DNA of 64,000 bases from Paenibacillus pabuli NBRC 13638 (GTDB lineage: Bacteria > Bacillota > Bacilli > Paenibacillales > Paenibacillaceae): assembly GCF_001514495.1 (NCBI RefSeq), contig NZ_BCNM01000002.1, positions 248,001-312,000 on the forward strand, given 5' to 3'. The notes under the pieces are model-generated. The model did not search any database and had not been told where the DNA came from. It saw only the letters and a program-made list of their open reading frames with translations. How positions within the stretch are numbered: the first letter of the stretch is position 1; each line of letters begins with the position of its first letter. Position numbers and translations under genes: made by a program. Of the stretch, positions 7,909-15,454 are shown one piece after another.

Positions 7909-8949
7909 ATGATGAAGACGAAGGTAACAATTCAGGAAATTGCACATTTTACGGGTCTGTCGAAATTTGCAGTATCCCGCGCACTGTCTGGAAAGTCAGG
8001 GGTTAGTGAACAGACACGGGACGTTATTCTTAAAGCTGCTGGCAAGCTTGGATATTTCAAAGATAACAGCATGTTGTCTAGCGAGATGTATAGCAGCAAT
8101 GAGCTTCAGGACCCTCAGAACATGCGATGGAGCGGTACGATTTTGGTGTTGTTTCCCAATATTCGTTATCAGAATCAGGAATCCGTATACTGGGGACCTG
8201 TCTTTAACGGAATATCTTCCAGACTGAATCAGAAAGGCATCAATATCCTCACCTTGACAGAGCCGTCTGCGGACCAATTATTCACGTTACTGAATCCGGA
8301 TGCTATTCGGGGCATTATTACGGTTGGTTCAATCTCGACACCTATTCTGCTTGAAATCAAGCGTCTGGGCATTCCTGTCGTTATGGTGGATCATCTCGAC
8401 CCCGTCTTTCACAGTGACAGTATTTTTACAGACAATTTTGCTTCCATGCGTGACATTATGCTCTACCTTCTGCGCAAAGGATTCAAACGATTTCAGTTTG
8501 TTGGAAATACCAGTGATGCCCATAGCTTCTATGAACGATGGGTCGCCTATACTTCTGTGTTAATGGGACATGGGGTGGAAATGAATCAGATTCAAGAGCT
8601 GAGCAGCCCGGATGTGGATGATTTCCACAAGACGTTTACTTCGGTTATTAACGAGGAGAACTTGCCTGAGGTTTTTGTCTGTGCCAATGACTCCTTTGCG
8701 CTCTACACCATTGAAGCCCTGGAGAGTATGGGGATTCGCGTACCGGATCAGTGCGTTGTCACTGGTTTCGATAATGTGTATGACAATATCCCGCTGCTTG
8801 CCACAGTTAATGTGAACAAGGAATTGCTTGGTGCGCGTGCCGTGGACCAGATGTTATGGCGTATAGTAAATCCGGAGAGTAATGTAGAGAAAAAGCTGAT
8901 TCTTGCTGATGTGCTGATTCGGGAACAACATGGAAGGCACAGCGGATAA
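7909..8949 (+). CDS. LacI-family transcriptional regulator
   Basis: A 346-residue regulator divergent from the sugar operon. Residues 6-50 carry the LacI helix-turn-helix: T-I-Q-E-I-A-H-F-T-G-L-S-K, A-V-S-R-A-L-S-G-K, then the hinge region. The rest is a periplasmic-binding-protein-like effector domain, with V-V-M-V-D-H in the first lobe and V-T-G-F-D-N near residue 280 in the expected place. AAGG at 7900-7903 serves either of two adjacent ATG codons, 7909 or 7912; spacing slightly favours 7912. The position strongly suggests that it represses the binding-protein operon until a sugar is present; the inverted repeats in between are its likely targets. Confidence 0.92.
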   Translation: MMKTKVTIQEIAHFTGLSKFAVSRALSGKSGVSEQTRDVILKAAGKLGYFKDNSMLSSEMYSSNELQDPQNMRWSGTILVLFPNIRYQNQESVYWGPVFNGISSRLNQKGINILTLTEPSADQLFTLLNPDAIRGIITVGSISTPILLEIKRLGIPVVMVDHLDPVFHSDSIFTDNFASMRDIMLYLLRKGFKRFQFVGNTSDAHSFYERWVAYTSVLMGHGVEMNQIQELSSPDVDDFHKTFTSVINEENLPEVFVCANDSFALYTIEALESMGIRVPDQCVVTGFDNVYDNIPLLATVNVNKELLGARAVDQMLWRIVNPESNVEKKLILADVLIREQHGRHSG

Positions 8950-8978
8950 ACGTTATGGTATCCAGAGACACCAAAACA

Positions 8979-9010
8979 CCCCCATCACCAGTGCTCGACT
9001 GGCGTGGGGG
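8979..9010. terminator. Stem-loop terminator between convergent genes
   Basis: CCCCCA (8979-8984) pairs with TGGGGG (9005-9010), with an inner CCAG/CTGG. It lies between the convergent lacI-type and DUF4272 genes. The T-rich side is better on the minus strand (TGTTTTGG), so it may serve both. Confidence 0.5.
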
Positions 9011-9060
9011 ATATTTGAGTCTGGATATCCTATAAACATAGTCGATTTCAGTACTTTATT

Positions 9061-10248
9061 CTACGTATCTGTCCGTACATCATCCCAGTCCTGATCCAGA
9101 TAACAGATCAGCCAATTGAGTGCACGATGACGTTCGTAGGCAACTCCACCATTCAGACCTCCGGGAGGTGTTTGGCCCTTCACACGACTATCCACACACA
9201 CCCAGTTGTATCGGTAGATCAAGTCTGCTGCATCCAGTATCTCGCTTTTGGCGCGAAGCTGTGCCCCGGCTACAAAGGCTTCAACATCGTCACATTGCTG
9301 CAAATACCCTACATCCTGTCCTACGTTACAGAGCTTCACCGGAGCGCCAAGCTCCTTGACGTAACCAAGTGCCCATAACATCACATGATAAGCTTCATAT
9401 CCCCATGAAAAGGAGATGACCTCCTGATGCTCTGCCCCATGCTGCTCCACAAATCTTCTCTCCACAGGTGAGAAAAATGAAGTCGCATCATACTTGTCGA
9501 TCACTTCCTGGACCAGCGCTGCTGTATCTTCTGCGCTCTCCCCCGCTCCCAGGCATTCGCCCTTGAGTGCTGCAATACAAAGGGCTACCGCACGCCGGGC
9601 CACTTCTTGTACGCTACGGGTGGTTGTATGCTCCTCCCCTGCTCTTGCAGGCAAATGAATATTGAATGGAATTCCTTGTTCTGTTAAAAGCTGCTCCGAA
9701 CGCTCTTTTCGCAGCATTGCAGATTCCGACGGGGGTCTGATATCATCCAGGAAACTGGTGTGTGCTGTCACGTTGTAATCCTCTACTTCGGATTCTCCGT
9801 TGACATCCAGCAGGAGATTACCCTGCGCATTCAGCAAGGAGCCACCTCCCCAGAAGATGACTCCGTCAAGGGCATCGGCCAGATGCAATAATTCATTGAA
9901 GAATTCCTCTGAGATATCTTCTTCCGTCTCGATCCCAACAACCATATTCAGTGTGGAGCATTTAATCAGTACCTTTTCCTGCAGCGGTGGATTCTTTCCC
10001 TCAATCTGACTCAGAAACCCCAGCATTCCCTGAATCATAGTCGTAAATTCTTCCGGGTGGGTCTGGCTGGTCATGATATTGAAGCCTTTCGTCTTTTTAC
10101 TGAATAACTTCTTGCGTGTGACTTGAATATGGGTTTTATCTTCCCTACACTCAATGGTATCCTGAGGATATATGGATTGAATCATGTCAAACAGCTGATC
10201 CAGATCAAACTGGGAGCTGTATATCGCGCAATTTCTCATGAGGTTCAC
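9061..10248 (-). CDS. DUF4272 domain-containing protein
   Basis: A 395-residue cytoplasmic protein of unknown function. The C-terminal half carries the DUF4272 hallmark: R-S-E-Q-L-L-x-E-Q-G-I-P near residue 190, an acidic and aromatic middle (S-F-S-W-G-Y-E-A-Y near 285), then H-R-A-L-N-W-L near the C-terminus. The N-terminal 150 residues look like a separate alpha/beta domain (F-W-G-G-G-S-L-L-N near 133). It starts 15 bases after the rtcB stop, so the two are very likely co-transcribed, which hints at a role alongside RNA repair. Nothing in the sequence shows a catalytic site. Confidence 0.8.
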   Translation of the reverse strand: MNLMRNCAIYSSQFDLDQLFDMIQSIYPQDTIECREDKTHIQVTRKKLFSKKTKGFNIMTSQTHPEEFTTMIQGMLGFLSQIEGKNPPLQEKVLIKCSTLNMVVGIETEEDISEEFFNELLHLADALDGVIFWGGGSLLNAQGNLLLDVNGESEVEDYNVTAHTSFLDDIRPPSESAMLRKERSEQLLTEQGIPFNIHLPARAGEEHTTTRSVQEVARRAVALCIAALKGECLGAGESAEDTAALVQEVIDKYDATSFFSPVERRFVEQHGAEHQEVISFSWGYEAYHVMLWALGYVKELGAPVKLCNVGQDVGYLQQCDDVEAFVAGAQLRAKSEILDAADLIYRYNWVCVDSRVKGQTPPGGLNGGVAYERHRALNWLICYLDQDWDDVRTDT

Positions 10249-10263
10249 CTTCTTCTTTTCAAA

Positions 10264-11484
10264 CTAGTCCTTATACGGGTCGAATTCGTTGCCTCCGGCC
10301 ATCGCGACACCTACGGGGCGAAAGGTATGGTTGATTTTCAAGGTATGCGCATGCGCATTCAGCACGTCCTGCAGCTTCTTGTACACAAATGGACTTTCAT
10401 CCGTTCCTGCACCCCGAAGCTCCACACCATAGGCACGAATCGCCGCTTGCATCTGTTCTTCGCTGATCTCGCCGCCCATGCGTGTACGCAGCTTGTAATT
10501 CATTTTGCCAGCAGCTTGGGTTCGGCTCATGATGCGTCCTGCACCATGAACGGTGCTGCGGAAAGACTCGGTATTCTCTTCGCTGTGGATTCCTTCCACG
10601 ATTACCGAGATATCTCCCATGCTTCCGCCCACAAAGCCGAGCTGGCCCGGTGCCAGCGGCGTTGCTCCTTTACGGACCACCACCACTTCTTCCCCCATAT
10701 GCTGTTCTTTCCAGGCAAAGTTATGATGGTTATGAACCGTGTATTCTGAACTCGCCCCGAGAATTCCGAGAACCTGTTCAATCACATAATCCCGTCCTGC
10801 GTACGCATATCGACCGGCCAAAGTCATCCCGTCCCAATACATATCACCCAATTCACTTTTGAGGTCAAACAATGTCGGTGGTTGATCCATTGATTCTCCA
10901 GGCGCTTTGCCACTGAATGCACGTCCGGCAGCCAGATTCAGAAAACCACTCGCGACCTTATGCCCGAAGCCGCGGCTTCCAAAATGATTCGCTATCCATA
11001 CTTTTCCCGTCGTCTCTTCCACAAAAATATCTACAAAATGATTCCCACTGCCCACCGTCCCGAGCTGATTGCGCGCGAGTGTCTTCAACTTATGCTGTAA
11101 TCCAGGCTCAATGGAATCAAACAGCTTCCAGCTGGCATCCTCGAACAATTCATGATCTACAGGTGTTGGATTGTTGCGGCCTACGCCGAAGGAAATGGTC
11201 GAATTAATGTCATCCATAATGACAGCGATCTGATCCCGGATATCATCCCACATCAGGTTGGTGCGAACGGCTTTGTTACCGCAGGCAATATCATATCCAA
11301 CCCCTGACGGACTGATCATGTTCCGGTAGGCAACCACGCCCCCAATGGGCTGTGAATAACCTTTGTGATGGTCCGCCATCAGAGCCACACCCAGTACGTC
11401 ACCATGCTGCGAGCAAGTCACTGCCTGACTTACCGCATTCTCCAGCGGCTCCCCCCAGACTTTAATGTTATCTACGATACGCAT
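10264..11484 (-). CDS. rtcB: RtcB-type RNA-splicing ligase
   Basis: A 406-residue RtcB ligase, which joins 3'-phosphate or 2',3'-cyclic phosphate RNA ends to 5'-hydroxyl ends using GTP and manganese. The metal ligands are present: D65 and C68 in G-V-G-Y-D-I-A-C-G-N, H149 in G-S-G-N-H-F, H167 in A-N-H-F-G-S-R-G and H253/H254 in V-H-N-H-H-N. The guanylylated histidine is H313 in V-H-G-A-G-R. AGGAGG lies 11 bases before the ATG. It is shorter than the E. coli archetype, as is usual for the Bacillales branch. It heads a two-gene operon with the DUF4272 protein. Confidence 0.93.
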   Translation of the reverse strand: MRIVDNIKVWGEPLENAVSQAVTCSQHGDVLGVALMADHHKGYSQPIGGVVAYRNMISPSGVGYDIACGNKAVRTNLMWDDIRDQIAVIMDDINSTISFGVGRNNPTPVDHELFEDASWKLFDSIEPGLQHKLKTLARNQLGTVGSGNHFVDIFVEETTGKVWIANHFGSRGFGHKVASGFLNLAAGRAFSGKAPGESMDQPPTLFDLKSELGDMYWDGMTLAGRYAYAGRDYVIEQVLGILGASSEYTVHNHHNFAWKEQHMGEEVVVVRKGATPLAPGQLGFVGGSMGDISVIVEGIHSEENTESFRSTVHGAGRIMSRTQAAGKMNYKLRTRMGGEISEEQMQAAIRAYGVELRGAGTDESPFVYKKLQDVLNAHAHTLKINHTFRPVGVAMAGGNEFDPYKD

Positions 11485-11624
11485 GATCTGGTTAACCTCC
11501 TTTTGTCTTTACTAAAACTTTCAATGAAATATATACGTCCCTACCCATAACTTTCTTTATTTTACCAAAGAGACACCGTTCCCGAAACTATACAATCCTT
11601 CCGTTCAACGTTATCCCTACAAAT

Positions 11625-11650
11625 TAAAAAAAGAGCCAGGCTCCCTTTTC
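11625..11650 (-). terminator. Rho-independent terminator
   Basis: On the minus strand GGGAGCC-TG-GCTC is followed by a run of seven T. It follows the stop of the secreted protein gene at 11667. Confidence 0.75.
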
Positions 11651-11666
11651 ATGATCAGTCCCTATT

Positions 11667-12089
11667 TTATTTCTTGCTGATCTTAAACTTGAACTCCCAC
11701 GTCGCTGTGTTACCCGAATAGCGGCCTCTGTTCTCCGTCACGACAACGGACAGGGTCTTGTTAATTGATTTGGAGATGGAGGAAACCTTAACGTTCATAC
11801 TTTTGCTCCCCAGATCAGGAATTTTGTCCTGTTCTTCGGCATTTGCTTTTAATTTCACCGTATCTGTTGGTTTCAGATTTAACGTGACGGACGAACCTTC
11901 CTTCAGGTCCTTCCCGTTCACAGTTGCCCCAATGGCCCATTCATTACCAACGGAATTGTTCTCCACCAGTTCAGCGCTGACAAGCGTCACGGTCACTTTG
12001 GCCGTTTTGGCAGCAGCATAGGATGTTGGGGAGCATACAGCGAATACCAAGCTCAGAATTATCAAGACATTAGCCCATTTTTTGAACAC
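11667..12089 (-). CDS. Small secreted protein of unknown function
   Basis: A 140-residue protein with a typical signal peptide (M-F-K-K-W, hydrophobic core, S-Y-A-A-A cleavage region near residue 27). The mature part is about 113 residues, rich in beta-forming residues and Lys/Thr/Val, with no cysteine. It is probably a single Ig-like beta-sandwich exported to the wall or medium (ending W-E-F-K-F-K-I-S-K-K). It stands alone with its own terminator. I do not recognise the family. Confidence 0.75.
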   Translation of the reverse strand: MFKKWANVLIILSLVFAVCSPTSYAAAKTAKVTVTLVSAELVENNSVGNEWAIGATVNGKDLKEGSSVTLNLKPTDTVKLKANAEEQDKIPDLGSKSMNVKVSSISKSINKTLSVVVTENRGRYSGNTATWEFKFKISKK

Positions 12090-12168
12090 GAGAGTGCCTC
12101 CCTCATATCAGTTCATTTAATTTCGAGACTATGCCTTACTCGACCTGCTCCTTAAGTAGTCCTTCTAC

Positions 12169-12606
12169 CTAATTAAAATGCTTCCGATAACCCTGAACTT
12201 TCTCATCTTTAAAGCCCAGCTTTTCATAAAAAATATGAGCCTCTTTGCGCTGATCGCCAGACACCAGAATCATGTATTCACATCCAAGATCTCTCGCAAT
12301 GTGCTCAATCTGAAGCATAAGCTTCTGACCAATTCCCTGTCTGCGTACCTGATCGGATACAATCACATTCTCCACAACCATGAAGGGATTGCACTGACCC
12401 GCCAGATCCATACATTCAATACCCATAACCGATCCGGCCAGTTCACCGTTGTAAAATGCACCAAGTACATGGTAATGTCCGTTTTGTTGAATATAGTGAA
12501 ACATCTTCTGCATCTGTTGTTCATTGGTCGGTGTACCCATCAACTCGTTGTATAGCTTGCTTAGTGCCGGTAAATCTTCAAGTTCGATTGCTTTAATGGT
12601 AACCAT
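12169..12606 (-). CDS. GNAT family N-acetyltransferase
   Basis: A 145-residue single-domain GNAT enzyme that uses acetyl-CoA. The pyrophosphate-binding loop is V-R-R-Q-G-I-G-Q-K near residue 93, preceded by the beta-4 strand V-V-E-N-V-I-V. The C-terminal Y-E-K-L-G-F is the usual family ending. AGGAGG stands 6 bases before the ATG. Substrate is unknown. A second GNAT gene lies directly upstream on the same strand. Confidence 0.88.
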   Translation of the reverse strand: MVTIKAIELEDLPALSKLYNELMGTPTNEQQMQKMFHYIQQNGHYHVLGAFYNGELAGSVMGIECMDLAGQCNPFMVVENVIVSDQVRRQGIGQKLMLQIEHIARDLGCEYMILVSGDQRKEAHIFYEKLGFKDEKVQGYRKHFN

Positions 12607-12647
12607 TATGATCCTCCTGACTGTGGTCGTATTGCCTATATTCCATC

Positions 12648-13073
12648 TTAGTTTAGGTCCTTCTTAAAATAATAATGACTGTGTCCGGTCGGTGCATTCT
12701 CAATCGTTAAGATCAATTGGTAGCCATGCTTCTTGTAAAATTCAGGTGCCTGATATGAGAACGTGTTCAGTTGGATGAAATCACAGGATTTCTCGCGCGC
12801 AATACGTTCAACCTCACTCAGTAATCGGGAACCATAACCCTGATGCCGCTGCTCTGCTTCTACCCAAAGAAAGTCGATCTCCAGCCAGTTCCAGCAAAGT
12901 GTACTGATCACACCGGCAACAATCTCGCCAGCCTTATTTTTGATATGGAAATTCAATTCTTCATAACGATTCCTTAATTCCTCGCTCACATGTTCAGCAT
13001 TATATGCGATGAGTTGCTGGCGAACATATTTCGTATCCTTTGAATTACTCGGATTAATGTGGATCTGGGACAC
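12648..13073 (-). CDS. GNAT family N-acetyltransferase
   Basis: A 141-residue GNAT enzyme starting with GTG, placed 9-10 bases after AAGGAGG. The acetyl-CoA loop is Q-R-H-Q-G-Y-G-S-R-L-L near residue 75 and the family ending is Y-K-K-H-G-Y. It resembles small stand-alone acetyltransferases of Bacillales that modify amino groups of small molecules. It lies 41 bases upstream of the next GNAT gene, so they may be co-transcribed. Confidence 0.87.
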   Translation of the reverse strand: MSQIHINPSNSKDTKYVRQQLIAYNAEHVSEELRNRYEELNFHIKNKAGEIVAGVISTLCWNWLEIDFLWVEAEQRHQGYGSRLLSEVERIAREKSCDFIQLNTFSYQAPEFYKKHGYQLILTIENAPTGHSHYYFKKDLN

Positions 13074-13160
13074 GCTCTTCTCCTCCTTCTCGTCATTACT
13101 TATTCAAAGCCGCGTTCATTTCCTGCATATTTTAACATTACTTTGCTCCAGACAACATAA

Positions 13161-13192
13161 AAATAACGTACTTCCCCCATGGAAAGTACGTT
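13161..13192 (-). terminator. Rho-independent terminator
   Basis: Perfect 9-base arms, AACGTACTT (13165-13173) and AAGTACGTT (13184-13192), with a TTATTTTTA tail on the minus strand. It ends transcription of the SLH/LRR protein gene. Confidence 0.8.
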
Positions 13193-13245
13193 CGATTAAC
13201 TTCAACACTTATAGTTTTAGTGTCGTTTATACCCGAGTCAAAGCT

Positions 13246-15321
13246 CTACTCTATTCCCTTCAGCTCAACACAAACATGACCTATGCCAATTCTGCCCAGA
13301 GGATCCGTGGCCTTTACCTCAATCCGAATAGGCTCACTACTCGTCCCGAGTGCTGTAACATATAATTGCTGTCCAACCATTCTGACTTCTGCCAATTGCG
13401 GATCAGGTGAGGTAGCCATAAGTACGAGGGTTGAACTAGCGTCATCCTCATCTTCAAACATGAAGGATAGGTCGATCTCAGTCTCATCTCCATTAACATA
13501 AGCGATATTACCTGCAGGTGCCTCCACCAGCATAGGGGGAGCATCATCAAAATAATACGAGGACAAACGTTGCAGCAGCGTCTGGTGCAGCGTGAAATCA
13601 GGCTCTTCTCTCAGGAGTATGGAGTTGTCACTCACATCCAAGTATTGCAGATCAGACAGTTCAGCAACTCCATCAGGTACATGAACAAGTTTATTGTTGT
13701 TCACATTAAGTTCCTGCAAGGAATGTAATCCGTCCACATTCAAGAAAGCCAGTTGATTGTTCGCCAGATTTAGATACTCCAGCTGATCCAGTGCCGTAAC
13801 ATTGATCTCCGTCAGGTGGTTACCGGATAAATCCAGCCATTTCAAGTGATCGAATCCAGAAGCATCCGCCTTGCTTATTTCGTTTCCGGTCAGATCGATT
13901 TCGGTTACATTCATTCCTTTGAATATCTCGACTCCCGTCAAATCAGAAATGCCTGCATCCCTCGCATACAATCCCCCATTCGTCTGAGTGAGAGCTGCCA
14001 CCAATTCGTCTTTGGTCAGCGGATCATTCACATCCTTTTGCAACCAATGAGCCATGGCTCCTGCCAAATGTGGATCAGGAAATTGGCGTTTTATTGTATT
14101 GGCCTGCACCTTAACCTTAAGTTGTGCTGTAACACTCGCGCCATGCACATCGACAGCTTTGATCGTTAGCACCGTTTCTCCAGCAGCCTGTGGTACAAGT
14201 CGAATCCTTTGGCCTGCCACAGTGGAGGACACGATGGTTTTATCTCCTGTGATGACACTGTATTGCAAGCCATCCCCATCTGGATCACTAAAGTAAGAGG
14301 AGACTTGCCAGTCCAGTGAGGCGTGATCCAATGTGAGTTCCTGATCAGGCAAACCGCCACTAACGACTAGTGGAGCCCGGTTTCCGGGCTGTGGATTGGA
14401 CGGAGTGGAAGGATTCGTCGGATAGGTAGGCGCAGATCCACTTCCTCCACCCGTGCTTCCATTTCCACTCCCTGGCGTCGCCACGGAATTACCGTTTGTG
14501 TTTCCTGTACCGTTCCCTGCGTTATTGCCGCCTGAAGTTGTACCCTGCACCTCAGTTACCTTTCCTGGCTCATTGGAATGGGTAGACTCTGGATCATCCC
14601 CCTGACTCGCAGCTTCTTCAAGTGCTTGAATAACTTCAGTTGTGCGTAATGCGATCACGGCCATTTCCTGTCTGGAAGTGGAGCGCTTGGGAGCAAAGTT
14701 TCCATTTTCCCCCTTCAAAATCCCCCATTCAACAGCCTGTTGTATGCTTGGCAAAGCCCAGGCACTGATCTTGGATGTATCTTTAAATGACAATTCTTTG
14801 GTCGAATTGAACTCTGCATCATATCCCTTAACCTTCAACGCCCGAATGATCGTCGTTGCCAGCTCTTCCCTTGTCACCAGCCCGCCTGGACGGAACGTAC
14901 CATCCGGATAACCGTTGATGATTCCGGTCGATTTAAGGGCGTTAATATAGGATGCATTCTCAGCGTTACTATCCAAATCCTTGAATAACGAAGTTGGAAG
15001 CTGATCTAACGATGGTACGTTCAATCCTAATAGTTTTGCCAGCGTGTACGCAAGGTCCCCTCTTGTCAACATTCCATTCGGATTGAAATTCCCTGCTTTG
15101 TCCGCCAGAATGATCTGTTGTTCGGCAGCCCTTTCAATGGCTTGCTGGGCCCACGGTGCTGCCTCCCGCAAGTCATGAATACTTACATCATCGGCTGCTG
15201 CACTAGCTGTTACAGGAACAGCAATGACAGATAAAGACAAAATGGCTGTCAAATAAGGCGAGACTCGACGGTTCTTAGGTTTATTAGAACGATCTTTTGG
15301 TTTGGATATACGTGTTGACAT
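13246..15321 (-). CDS. SLH-anchored surface protein with leucine-rich repeats
   Basis: A 691-residue cell-surface protein. After a basic N-terminus and signal peptide (cleavage near A-S-A-A, about residue 42) come three S-layer homology domains (about 47-105, 112-170, 177-235) that bind pyruvylated wall polymer. Their motifs are visible as F-N-P-N-G-x-L-T-R, Y-P-D-G-T-F-R-P-G and F-A-P-K-R-S-T-S-R. A Gly/Asn/Ser/Thr-rich linker (about 240-320) leads to a cadherin/Ig-like module (320-410). Internalin-like leucine-rich repeats follow near 470-570 (L-x-x-L-x-L-x-x-N-x-L spacing about 21), then a final beta domain. Such proteins bind surfaces or partner proteins. The gene lies just downstream of a MalT-like regulator. 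Confidence 0.9.
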   Translation of the reverse strand: MSTRISKPKDRSNKPKNRRVSPYLTAILSLSVIAVPVTASAAADDVSIHDLREAAPWAQQAIERAAEQQIILADKAGNFNPNGMLTRGDLAYTLAKLLGLNVPSLDQLPTSLFKDLDSNAENASYINALKSTGIINGYPDGTFRPGGLVTREELATTIIRALKVKGYDAEFNSTKELSFKDTSKISAWALPSIQQAVEWGILKGENGNFAPKRSTSRQEMAVIALRTTEVIQALEEAASQGDDPESTHSNEPGKVTEVQGTTSGGNNAGNGTGNTNGNSVATPGSGNGSTGGGSGSAPTYPTNPSTPSNPQPGNRAPLVVSGGLPDQELTLDHASLDWQVSSYFSDPDGDGLQYSVITGDKTIVSSTVAGQRIRLVPQAAGETVLTIKAVDVHGASVTAQLKVKVQANTIKRQFPDPHLAGAMAHWLQKDVNDPLTKDELVAALTQTNGGLYARDAGISDLTGVEIFKGMNVTEIDLTGNEISKADASGFDHLKWLDLSGNHLTEINVTALDQLEYLNLANNQLAFLNVDGLHSLQELNVNNNKLVHVPDGVAELSDLQYLDVSDNSILLREEPDFTLHQTLLQRLSSYYFDDAPPMLVEAPAGNIAYVNGDETEIDLSFMFEDEDDASSTLVLMATSPDPQLAEVRMVGQQLYVTALGTSSEPIRIEVKATDPLGRIGIGHVCVELKGIE

Positions 15322-15422
15322 GGCTTAACGTTACCTCCCACATGAATATAACCCTGGAATCCAAAGACTCGTCAGTGTTCATTGATTTTCTTCATTGTAG
15401 GAGACACCTTGGTTGGAAAACA

Positions 15423-15440
15423 GTCTACAAAAGAGTAGAC
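15423..15440 (-). terminator. Possible terminator after the LuxR gene
   Basis: GTCTAC (15423-15428) and GTAGAC (15435-15440) form a 6-bp stem with a 6-base loop, followed on the minus strand by TGTTTTCC. The stem is short and the T run weak, so read-through to the SLH gene is likely. Confidence 0.4.
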
Positions 15441-15454
15441 AGCGTATCACCACA

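Noticed and set aside
10123..10749. 208-codon plus-strand frame across rtcB and DUF4272
   Set aside because: Crosses the junction of two real minus-strand genes and has no start signal; His/Phe-rich shadow.
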